Program-made: the position numbers and the translations under genes
Assembly: GCA_008973525.1 (NCBI GenBank)
Contig: WACJ01000404.1
Coordinates: 1,178,001-1,242,000, forward strand
DNA from: Stenopsyche tienmushanensis
Lineage: Eukaryota; Arthropoda; Insecta; Trichoptera; Stenopsychidae
DNA length: 64,000 bases
Reading direction: 5' to 3'
Part shown: positions 48,571 to 59,600 of the stretch, in pieces
Layout of the letters: each line of letters opens with the position of its first letter
Numbering within the stretch: the stretch's first letter is position 1
Notes under the pieces: generated by a model
What the model saw: only the letters and a program-made list of their open reading frames with translations
What the model was told of the DNA's origin: nothing
The model's database searches: none

Positions 48571-51500
48571 ATCACGTCAAGTATATTAGTTTGTTTACGC
48601 TGACAGTTCAAAATGCCGCCCTTGGACTTAGCATGCGATATGCTCGAACCAGACCACAAGAGATGTTTTCATCTGCATCGGGTATACTATGATTTTATTT
48701 TCTAATGACTAAATATTGTTCATAAAATATTGAATACATTCTAGTTATTCCAATTTGACTTTGGACAGATTCTGGACAAATCAAATCACTCAATAGATTC
48801 ATTTTAAACATATTAGAGCAAATTATCATGATTTTCTACAGGTATATTCAATCATATATATTTTTTCCGATAAAAAAAAACCAGTAATGTGTAACAATTC
48901 ATTATGCTAGATAAATGTGTAGAAAAGTAGATTAAAATTAATTGCAGTATTTATGTGCATACTGATAGTATTGAAATACTATTTTAGTCTGTGAAAATTA
49001 TACAATGTTCTATTTTTTTTTACAGCGGTTTTAATGACGGAATTTGTCAAATTAATAGTATGCGTTGGATTGGTAATATTAGAATCGGGAAGCACGCATC
49101 AAGGATTGCGCTCTATTAAAGTCACAATTATCGATAATCCTTATGATACATTGAAAATTTGTATCCCGTCGTTCCTGTATATTATTCAAAACAATCTTCT
49201 ATATGTATCAGCCTCAAATTTAGATGCGGCTACATATCAGGTATATATTCAAATTGCATTTTTAATAGTATGTTATTATGACAGTATAAATATATGCAAA
49301 TATTGCTAATATTATTTGTTATACAATCTCCTATTTACATTATTTTATTTTAAATTAGGCCGAATTACTCAAATTTGACCTCAATATTTTTTCCAATTTT
49401 TGTATCATATAGTCTAGTTGTGAATTATCATAGAGTTAACTAAACTTAGTATCAATAACTAATTGATTAACACAGTATCATTTTGAATTAAGTGATCAAG
49501 ATACTTAAATTGGTTGTCTCAATTCCATTCTCAGTTAATTGGGACATCTTAAGATCAGCTTATAGATAAGATTCAGAGCAATAATAAGTATTTTTATAAA
49601 CTCATGTCACAATACCTTTTGAATAATTTATTTAAAGAAAATATTTTTAGCAGTATGCACACCAGCAAATCTTTTAGCTATATAACATATATATATTTTT
49701 TTTAACCAACAAAGTAGAAACGTCCCCTTTCCCCCCCGCGTTAAATAATTTTATTTTTGAGTTCCAAAATGAGGTTTTTAAGTTCAAATCGATTAAGTAC
49801 TTACTTAATGCGGCTTAATATTCATTGATAAAAAGATCTTTTATCACACTAAATTTGATGGCACCGATCAATTTGATGGAATTTTATCTTTTGAGCAAAA
49901 TTTTTTGCTGATTATTATTGATGGAATCATACAAATATAAACCCACATTTATTTCCATCCCAGCTCTGTTATTTAAATGTTACATATAACGTGTACTTGA
50001 AATTGTACTAGATTCAACCCTATCAGACCGGAAACCGTGACGGATGTTTTACGTCTCATCATACACTTGTGCATCCATGGTAAAGTCGTGCCGTAAAGGT
50101 CTAAATGTCTAAACATTCTCAATATATTTTCAATTTTTTTTTATAGAAACTCATAAATGTTCATACTTACTATTCAACGAAAAATTGTATTCTAAAGATT
50201 TTTTTGACCGTCATAAAATTTAGGTATGATTAACTGAAATCGCTATCGTTGGATAAGCTATTAAGCTTTTTCAACAAAGACAAGACGACTTTCGTTCGTG
50301 TTGTCTTCAGAGCAGGCGTTTGTTTTGATAATTAAGAAACTAGTATCATTCTTATCATTGATCAATTTGGTTATTCCCCCTTGATTTTTATGGAGTGGTG
50401 TTATTAGCCGAGTATCACCAATTCTTTACTCCTTCAGAAGTAAACTTGCAGACTTGCACGGTAACCCTGTCCTTTTATTTTCGCAACACATTAATAGGCA
50501 AAAATAGCTGAACAACAGAAAACAGATACCATGCAAATTTTAATTTAAGAAATATTCCAAAGAAATGAACGAATATTGTGTGCTATCAACAGTTTTAAGG
50601 TTCATTTATTGAGCCTGGTTCATTATCAGCTTGTTACACGCTGCAGCAGACCTGACAGAATGTAGCGTGTATTTTTTCCGGTGTGAAAGGGTTAATGATA
50701 TATTATTTTCTCTTACCCGTTAATAAAATCTATATAAGAAAAGCATTAACACGATGCAGTCCGGGGGAAGAATATGTTCGTCCTTTATAGCACTAATGTT
50801 TGCAGGGTGCACTTAAATTATCCATTATATTTAAACAATTTCAACAAGTGCTATTATATGCATAAGCATAAGATAACTATATTTTAATAACAAATATGCA
50901 ACGCCTACATTTCATATCCAAAAAACATGTTTTTTGTTATTCTATTAGCTATAATAATTTTTACAGGTCACATATCAGTTGAAGTTATTGACGACAGCAT
51001 TTTTTGCTGTTATCGTATTAAAACGTGTACTAAAAAGATGGCAGTGGATAGCATTAGGACTATTAGCAGCTGGAGTCGCCCTCGTCCAATTATCGTCTAA
51101 TACAGTATCAGTTTCGCTCAATGCTCCGGAACAATCTAAAATAAAAGGTTTTAGTGCAGCTTTAGCTGCATGTTTCATATCAGGGTTTGCTGGAATTTAT
51201 TTTGAGAAAATGCTTAAAGGCTCCGATATATCTGTAAGTATAAACATTCAACGTTTATAATAGTTTTGTAAGAATTATAGATTTAAAAAAAATGATATAC
51301 ATATTTTTATACACAGGTATGGATGCGAAATGTGCAACTGAGTTTACTCTCTCTGCCATTCGGAATTATGACATACGCATATGGAAGAGAAGAAAATAGT
51401 GAATTATTTAAGGGATATGATATATTTGTATGGTATTTGGTATTGTTACAAGCGGGAGGTGGTTTAATCGTAGCTGTTGTAGTAAAATATGCTGATAATA

Positions 51501-51682
51501 TTCTTAAAGGATTTGCAACGTCTTTGGCCATTGTTATATCTTGTATAGCATCTATATATATATTTAATTTCAAGCTTACTGTGCAATTTACTTTAGGCAC
51601 GTGTTTGGTTATAAGTTCCATATTTCTTTATGGATATGAGCCTAAAAAAAGTGATGGTATTCGTGATCCATTAAAAGTATAA
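48571..51682 (+). CDS. Ugalt: UDP-galactose transporter (SLC35A2 type), 5' end missing
   Basis: Golgi nucleotide-sugar antiporter importing UDP-galactose (and probably UDP-GlcNAc/GalNAc) for glycosylation. Exons: 48571-48681, 49026-49240, 50967-51233, 51317-51682, phases 1/0/0. They encode about 319 residues with multiple membrane helices. Family signatures: KYISLFTLTVQNAALGLSMR, MRYARTRPQE, QNNLLYVSASNLDAATYQV, YQLKLLTTAFF, SGFAGIYFEKML, VWMRNVQLSLLS, LQAGGGLIVAVVVKYADNIL, KGFATSLAI and the C-terminal FLYGYEP. These resemble Drosophila Ugalt more than SLC35A1/A3. The first exon visible begins after an acceptor in phase 1, so a short upstream exon with the ATG is missing. One option is ATG A at 46864-46867 before GTTTTC, giving M-N, downstream of the promoter at 46718. 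Another is 47845-47875. The 1.7-kb intron 3 carries a TTAA element. AATAAA lies at about 51846. Confidence 0.93.
50018..50691. mobile_element. piggyBac-like TTAA element, Ugalt intron 3
   Basis: Ends CCCTATCAGACCGGAAA and (complement) CCCTTTCACACCGGAAA, flanked by TCAA on the left and TTAA on the right. About 670 bp, non-coding. Parts of the same family lie inverted in NAGLU introns (21205, 22140). Confidence 0.7.
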
Positions 51683-52237
51683 TTTAACAAAGTATTACTA
51701 GATTAATGAAAAAGATTTATTAACATAGTTATTTTCAGAAAAAAAATATAATAAGTGATCTGATTTAGGTACTTATGGACTGGGATTTCTGTTGCATTTA
51801 TTATATTATAAGAATAAGGCCATTTTTATTGATTGGAAATTTTTAATAAAATATTTTGGTAATTTTATTGAGCTTAATAAATTTACAAAGCTAACTCTGC
51901 GTATTTCTCTTCCAAGTATTTAAACCTAATAAACTGAAAAATTGCTAAAGACTGTATAAAATGCATTTTTTATATTCTATTCATTAGACCTATGTAGGCT
52001 AATTTGAGTGTATTAGTGACTGAAACTGCGTTTGCACTAATTTGGCTAATTAGTGCCTGAAACTGATGAAATCTAAATTAAACATTCTTTGTTCCTTTCT
52101 TTATAATGTTGACAAAAAGGTGACAGCATTAAAAATATTAATGCCCAATAGATATAAATGTGGTTTCAAATAGTTAAATGAAATTGAAATTTAGTCTAAA
52201 CTGGGACTAAATGAATGAACCATTTAAAAGTTATTAA
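51683..52237. other. Ugalt 3' UTR and spacer
   Basis: Holds the Ugalt polyadenylation region and, at about 51998-52068, a short direct repeat of TTAGTGACTGAAACTG and TTAGTGCCTGAAACTG. No gene seen. Confidence 0.45.
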
Positions 52238-52731
52238 CCCTTAACTACAAATCTACGTCAAAACGACATGTACACTGACCAATATTGTTAATATTTAACG
52301 CGTGAGGTTAGCGCTTTTGAATCAACTATGTTGCTGCCAGGAGCTATCAAGGAATGGTTGTATTGCATTGGTAAGTGCCGCCATTTTGATAATATTAATA
52401 TAATATACGTCACTTCAACGTATGATTTGTATTTCTATAGCTTTTATGATTTTTTTTGAGTATCTTTATTTTAGGTAGAGGTATAAATAAAGGACAATCA
52501 TCCCAGTAACTAAATCCCTCTCATATCGAGAATATTTTACAAAATGATGATTATACTCCAGAAGATTCTGATAGTGCTTCGGAGGATGAGTTATTCGAAG
52601 AGGATATTCAGAGATTTGGCGAATGAATATTTCGATCAAACTCAAACAGTAGATCAGAATACCGCAAATGATATTATTTTATTCTTAGACATAGTGGTCT
52701 TCTATCACCTCCTATGTGTGGTTAAACTGGG
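52238..52731 (+). mobile_element. TTAA element with piggyBac-like N-terminal remnant
   Basis: Starts CCCTTAACTACAAA and ends (complement) CCCAGTTTAACCACACA, with TTAA on both sides. Inside, the plus frame around 52530-52625 reads NDDYTPEDSDSASEDELFEE then DIQRFGE and a stop. This resembles the acidic N-terminus of piggyBac transposases. The catalytic part is absent. Confidence 0.6.
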
Positions 52732-53233
52732 TTAATGTTATAAGGTCAAATGTTTATACGAGTTTGAAAATATGATAATAAATCAATCATTCATAAGCAA
52801 TACTATTCAACATTATTGTGGCAGAATTTCTTTTTTTAAAATCTGGGAGTCTAAACCTGACTTAAATTAATCAATTGGAAATATATCAAAATCCTTCATT
52901 ATATCGAGGATTTAAAGTTATTATATATAGTTTTTTCATATTTATAACATAATAAATCTTTTTTACGAAAAAAAAAATACATTTATATAAATTTTTATTA
53001 TTAGTAAATGTTTTTTCAAAAATGTCTTAACGTTAACTATAATATAAACATTCAACATATAGTATTCACAGCTTATTTTTTTTATAAAATTTGCTCAAAT
53101 CATTCCCCGAAGGTTTAATTACTACAATTTTAGCAGAAAGATATTAGATATAATGAAAATTAATATTAATTACATAGGAATGTAAATAATTTGCCCCAAA
53201 AAAGTAAAAAAAGAAGTGAGTTAACAAAAATAT

Positions 53234-55838
53234 TTATAGCATAGCTTTTAGCATATTTTCGAGTTTAATACTATCAGCTGCAAATTTTCTTATGCCGTCT
53301 GATAATTTATCTGTGGCCATTTGATCTTCGTTAAGAAGCCACCGGAATTTTGCTTCATCGAGTGAAATCTTCTCAAGGGTACACTTATTGGAAAACTCGG
53401 GGCTTAAAACCTGAAAACATTTTTTGTTTTTAAATTACATTTTTTTAAATTTAAAATTTTGTTATTTATATAATAAAAAATACCTTTTCAATTGAATCAT
53501 TTGAATCTTCAAGTTCTTGTAAAAGCTTAGGACTGATAGTCAACAAATCACATCCGGCGAGGGCAATTATTTCACCTTTATTCCTAAAGGATGCTCCCAT
53601 TACTTCTGTTTTGTAACCGTATTTCTTATAATAGTTATAAATTTGCCTAACTGACAAAACTCCAGGGTCTTTTTCTGGTGAAAAAGATTTTTCATTCGTA
53701 TTGGCAACATACCTATGATCAATTTTTAAAATTATGTTTAATAAATTGTTAGAAGTTGACTGACTGTAGTTTCAACTCTTGCCATAACTGTAATAATATT
53801 CAAATAATCTTTAAATTAATGAAAACTGCTTGATTGTGCAAAACAGTGTTATTGTGTACTAATGAGAGAAAACCTCCACCAAAAGCCTTCAGCTATACCA
53901 TGACTTAGTTATGAAGGTCATCTAGAAAATGAGGTTACAACATTTATGTAGGATTGAAAAATGCTTCGAGTTTCATTTAGAATGCTCACCCAAGCGGGTC
54001 ACCTGAATAAACGTATCGACAGACGCTTTCGCAACCATCTCGATAGGGAGTGTGGAAAATTTTTAAAGACAGCAATTTTTCTTGGGAGATGGTGAAAATC
54101 TACTCTAAATGACCTATTTGATTTTACTGGAAAGGGCTTTCCGGAATGCAAAAATTCCAATCCCTCCTTTCATCGCTAGGGTGAAGACATACGTGACGCT
54201 TAAGTGCATCTCGGATTCGCTCCTACACCAACTGCGGGTGTCTCCTCGTCCACGTGCAACTTACCAGAGCGAATTCGAGACTGAGCTTTCCTATTTCAGG
54301 TTGACCCCCTCAGTTGTCGACTCATCACATCACTGCCATTGACTTTTAAGAGCTTCCGATGGATATTTATGTCAGTATTATTCTGCAAAGTAATAAAAAG
54401 AATGATCTCACACGGACGGGAGCTGGCGGGAATGTGTGACGACCTCTCCATCAGAAGAATTTACTGTGATTGAATGAAATGGGTTGACAAACACACGGGA
54501 CCAAAAAAATGACCATTAGAATCCCCCCTATATGCTGGGTGCGCCAATTTAAAAAAAAATCCCAGGTCTCAGGAGTCTTTGTAACCTTTCTTTCTAGGTG
54601 ACCCTCGTATATTGATAGAACGTTACTACTAGATATTTTTGTCAATCACTTACCAATCCATGATACGTCCAACAAATGGAGATATCAGAGTTACATTTGC
54701 CTCTGCACATGCCACTGCTTGACAATATGAAAATAGAAGTGTTAAGTTACAATGTATCCCGTATGTTTTTTCCAATTCTCTAAAAAAAAAAAAAATAGAA
54801 AAAATAAACAAATTACAGTTATTTCTGTTAATAAATCTGATTTAATGGATTTTTAAGCTTTTCTTACCGGGCAGCTTGAATTCCTTCCCATGTAGATGCA
54901 AGTTTGATGAGAATTCTCTCCTTTTTTACTCCAAAACTTTCATATAATTTTATCAATTTCAAAGCTTTGGCAATACTTTCTTCTTTATTGAATGAAAGTC
55001 TAAAATCAAAAATGTAGTAAAAGAATATATTTCCAAATTCAATCTTCATATTGTACTTTGCTAATTAAAAATAATGCATTAATATTGCCTTGCATCGACT
55101 TCAGTTGAAACTCTTCCAGGAATTATTTTTAATATTTCACATCCAAATAGAACGCAGATCACATCCATGGTTTCAGATACTTTTTCTTCGGTAGTTCTGA
55201 AAATAAATTTAAAAATTAAAGCTGAAGATGAAATAAACGTAAATGGATATATTTAAAAATAAAACATACTTTCCGATGTTTTTTCCATGAGCCAAAGCCT
55301 TATCTACAATCGGTCGATATTCTTCCATTGCAGCAGCAGATAATATCAACGAAGGATTTGTGGTTGCATCTCTTGGTTTGTACATTTGCATAGCTAAAAT
55401 TGCATATGAAACAGATAAGATACCTTTTCAAAAATAGTCAATGTTTTATGATATGATTCATTTCCACGTAAACCGTGTATTTAAATATTTCAAGTAGTAA
55501 ACATGACTTATCAGAATTGAACTTCTTAAAGTCACCTTGGGCAAACTTCGTTGTATTGCAATTAAAAAATCCATTACTGAAGGAATAAATAAAATCAGAA
55601 GTGAAAGGAGGTTTTTCAACGGATGGAAAACTAGAGCACACAAGCATATCAATAAACATTAATATTTCGGGTCATGGCTCTGTACTTGAATATAACAATT
55701 TTATTCTACCTTTCTAAAAAATCGTCTGTCACGTGTGCATAATATGTCTTCAAAATAAATAAAAACAAACATACCTTTAAAGTCGCCCGTATCGGCCACG
55801 ACGACTGTCATCGATTTTAATTGTTCGAGGGAACTCAT
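53234..55838 (-). CDS. Taldo: Transaldolase
   Basis: Cytosolic enzyme of the non-oxidative pentose phosphate pathway, moving a dihydroxyacetone unit from sedoheptulose-7-phosphate to glyceraldehyde-3-phosphate. Exons in transcription order: 55838-55775, 55393-55270, 55196-55089, 54999-54868, 54779-54654, 53712-53484, 53410-53234, encoding about 319 residues (human 337). Motifs: [50 protein letters not shown] with the Schiff-base lysine (about Lys131), [51 protein letters not shown] and [14 protein letters not shown]. The start is the first ATG of the frame, MSSLEQLK; the human enzyme has a slightly longer head. Intron 3 begins with GC, not GT (see findings). Intron 5 contains a LINE tail. Divergent from Gemin5, convergent with Ugalt. 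Confidence 0.97.
53965..54240 (-). mobile_element. LINE-like 3' fragment, transaldolase intron 5
   Basis: Carries the family blocks GAATGCTCACCC, CGATAGGGAGTGTGG, GATTTTACTGGAAAGGGCTT and GACGCTTAAGTGCATCTCGG in the inverted orientation. The following stretch to about 54640 contains a short minus-strand frame but no identified domain. Confidence 0.65.
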
Positions 55839-56648
55839 CTTGCTCTTATAGTGTTTTATTCTGCGACCCAACCACTCTAAATGAGCACTCGACTGATACT
55901 GCTTGAGTGCAGACAATTCACTTTGACCTGGTCAAATTCTCCAACAAAATGTTGCCATACTAAAAATATATTTGAACAGTCCGTTGAGCATTGATCAATT
56001 TGCGAATAAAGTGACAAATTCTCTAAAATTTCAAATGCATTTAAAAACATTTTACCAATACAACGTTCTATTTTTCCTATTAAGTAATATTATTTCAATT
56101 GTTTTTTTTTTTTTAATAATAAACTGTTGAAATTATTTTTATGTGAAGAATTAATCAGTAGATGACTAACTGAAATTTTTGAAACTATTTACTATTGAAA
56201 TTATTTACAAGGGTAACAATTTTGCATGATAAAAACTGGTACATTACATTATAAAAAAAGCCGGCATATTTCATACTGGCAACATAGTCTTTGATTTTGG
56301 CTTGACAGATCGGTGCTCGCCGCGCGTTTTGAGAATTTCAGGTTAGTGCTTTTCTCAAATAATTATAATAACTGTGGTGATTGCCACAAAAAAAATAAAA
56401 AAATAAAACATTATTTTAATCTCCATCTTTTATTCTAATAATTAGAATTCAAAATTAATAGCAGATATCGATCTTATCGCCGTTAATCTTCAAACTTTAC
56501 TGATGCGTATTAGTTTACATTTTATATCAACAAATATTTTTAGATCCTATTCATAGAAATATGTCAATCTAAATTTAAGAAACGATTTGATGCATTGTAA
56601 ATTTATAATAACATTTTATAAATAAATCGATTTCATTTAGGTTGAAAG
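55839..56648. promoter_or_regulatory. Divergent upstream region of transaldolase and Gemin5
   Basis: The start codons diverge across 810 bp, so both promoters are expected here. The segment near 56300-56335 is locally GC-richer. No clear TATA/Inr pair and no other gene are visible. Confidence 0.5.
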
Positions 56649-59600
56649 ATGAGCGAAATAGTCATACCACCCTCCCCGAACTGGTTTTTGAGTAACTGCT
56701 TATGTGTGGGATCCGATGGATATATTGTTTACGGTACATTAGCAAATGGAATTGCAATTCTCACGCCCAGCGAAGATAAATGCATATTTATAGATGCGAA
56801 AATAATAAAACCCGCCCACAAAGAGAAGTATGCACCTGTTTATTGAGTTTTTTTTGGCATGCTTAAAGTAATTTCAGTTAAATATTGTTTGGAAAAAATA
56901 TTTCAGGGTGACATGCATAGCTCTCAGTCCAGATTGGATAGATTCAAGATTATTTGTATCTGGATCGGATGATGGCTTTGTAAAAATTTGGAACACAAAA
57001 AAATCTTCTCTTCACATAGCCTCACAAGCACATGACGTTCATTCTATGAATAAAGAAGTATTTAATATATTTCTATTAATATTAATAGATTTCATTTAGC
57101 ATCATATATGATTTTTTTTAAAATTATGTTATGTTTTTTAGAGTGTTTTAGGAGCAGTATTTCTTGATTCAGGGAGTGTTGTATCACTGGGCAGTTCAGG
57201 TTGCTTAGTCATATGGGCAACTAAATCTAACAGTGTTGAAACTGACTCTAGAAAATTGAAGTTTTGTAAACCTGTTTGCCTAGCTAACTGCCCTTATAAA
57301 CCGAAGACCGTTGCTGTGGGCACAAAAAAAGGAGTAATTTTTATCTTATCCATATTAGGTAAAATTTTAATACTTTATGGATCTCAAACACGATAAGATT
57401 AGAAATAATATTTTACATTCATTTAGTGTGGCATGCGGAGTTGTATTATAATATTAACACAAAAACAAAAATAGTCATCATGGTTAAAAACCCTGAACAA
57501 TTAATAAACTTCAATTATTTAATATTTTGATGAAAATATAAAAAGGTTTTTTTTTGTTTTTATAGATACTGTTGAAATTATTTTCAAAATACCTGGTCAT
57601 GATTCCGAAATAACATCATTGAGTTGGTGTCCATCTGTAAACTTTGAATATTTTGATAATAAATCTACTATTACAAAAGATATAAAAAATGACAAAACCT
57701 TAATTACACAAAATCCTTCAACACCTTTTGATATTCCTGATAAAGTTAACGATCATGATAGTAAAAATCTGTCAGTTATTGAAAGCGAAGCTGCCGAAGC
57801 CGAAGATGTGCTATCAGAACTGAATGAAGCTTTGAAAAACTTTGGAAAGAAAACGGAAGAAAAATCAATACCTCCAAATGAAGGTTTTGATTATTTAAAA
57901 GAATGTCAAGAACTGAAGAGTATCATCGAAGGCGGAAGAAAGAATAAAACATCTAATAGTTTAGAAAATGGGAACAGTAATGATGAAATGAATAAGCAAA
58001 GGTCCCATGAAGATTATGCTAATGATACGATTGAGCCGGAAGAAGTATACGACAGTGCAAATGAACGTGCAAGATGTTTTGATGATTCTGACATATTTGA
58101 TATATATACAGATAACACAAATGATGAATTTGGTCATACAAATAAATATGTATTTAGAAATAAGTCTGAAGAGAAACAAGAAGGTGCTCATGAACCTTCT
58201 GAGAACATTCTCAATCTCACAAATTCTTTATCTTCAATACAGCTAGATGATAACAAAAAAGGTGTTCTTCCAAGTGCAGATGTAAAAGAGATGATCTACC
58301 TAGCTAGCTCCTGTAAAAAAGGGTAATGTTTTTAAAATATGAAATAATTTTGCATTTAAATTCATTGATATTAGTTATAAAATTAAGACAACAGACTAAT
58401 TTTTTCTCTATATATGTGTGTATTATGTTTTAATATAGAAAAGTAAATATATGGAGGTGGGGCGGTGGGTTAGTGTTTTCTGAAGTAATAAACGTCTCTA
58501 AAAATAGATTCAAAAAGAAGCCAGCATATCCCTTTGGCGTTGTGCATTGGTTATCAGAAAATGTAATATTAGCTGCTTCAAAGGAATCCCAACTCGTATG
58601 CCGCTCACTTGAAAAGTAAGTTTTAATATAAATACATATACTTGTTTGCCATTGTTAAACAATGTGCCCAATCTGTGGATTCATGTAAATTATTGAATGT
58701 TTGTCCAGGTTCAGGTTTCAGTTAATAAATTATTGCAAATTTAATTACTTTAATAATGAACATCCATCAAAACTTAAAATCTAGATTATTGTATGAATGT
58801 GTATAGACTAAATATAATTGTAGTATTATTTTTATTCAAATAAATGTTATTTCATTTACAGAGACCCCTTTAAAGAACTGCACCATGAGCACAAAAGAGG
58901 CTTATACTGTATCACATCAAGAGCGCATACTTCAGACAATACAAACGTAGATCCTATTATTTGGTCAGCGAGTATGGATAGACTTCTAGTTGGATATTCA
59001 ATGAATAATAAGAAAACCACACTTTATTCGACATACGGGAACTATATTTATGATATACAACCATCTCCAATAGAGCAAAAAATGTATGTTATCTGATGAA
59101 TTTTCTATTTAAATTTACAAAATCAAAACATTTATGTATAACGGGTGGCCAAACTTTTGAATACCATGGGCTAAATATTTTTTGAAATTATAAGCGGCAG
59201 TCTATTAACATATAATCCTAATGCATATTTAATCTCAAGTTATTTTAATAAGAGAAAAGAATGATTTCTTCTTATAAACTAATCAGGATGGGCATTAGAG
59301 ATGTGTACATATCAAACAGGCGGGCGATTAGGAATAGTTACGTGATTGACCGCAGTCAAATCTTTGGCCACCCTTGATGTATAATGTATAATTAAATTAT
59401 ATCTTCTTCACCTGATGATAATCTGATTTTACTTTATGCTCATTTCTAAAAATATTTATTATGTAATGCTTTAAGGCGAGAACATTATATGTGCAAGTCT
59501 TTAGAAATAACCGATGTATGTTCATAATCTGTTGATTGGGTTTGGATTAAAGGTTTGCAGTCGGATGTGCTGATGGAATGATTCGTATTTGGAAACTTAA

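Noticed and set aside
55839..55916. Longer N-terminus for transaldolase
   Set aside because: The extended frame starts at TTG. The first true ATG is at 55838 and gives the normal family start.
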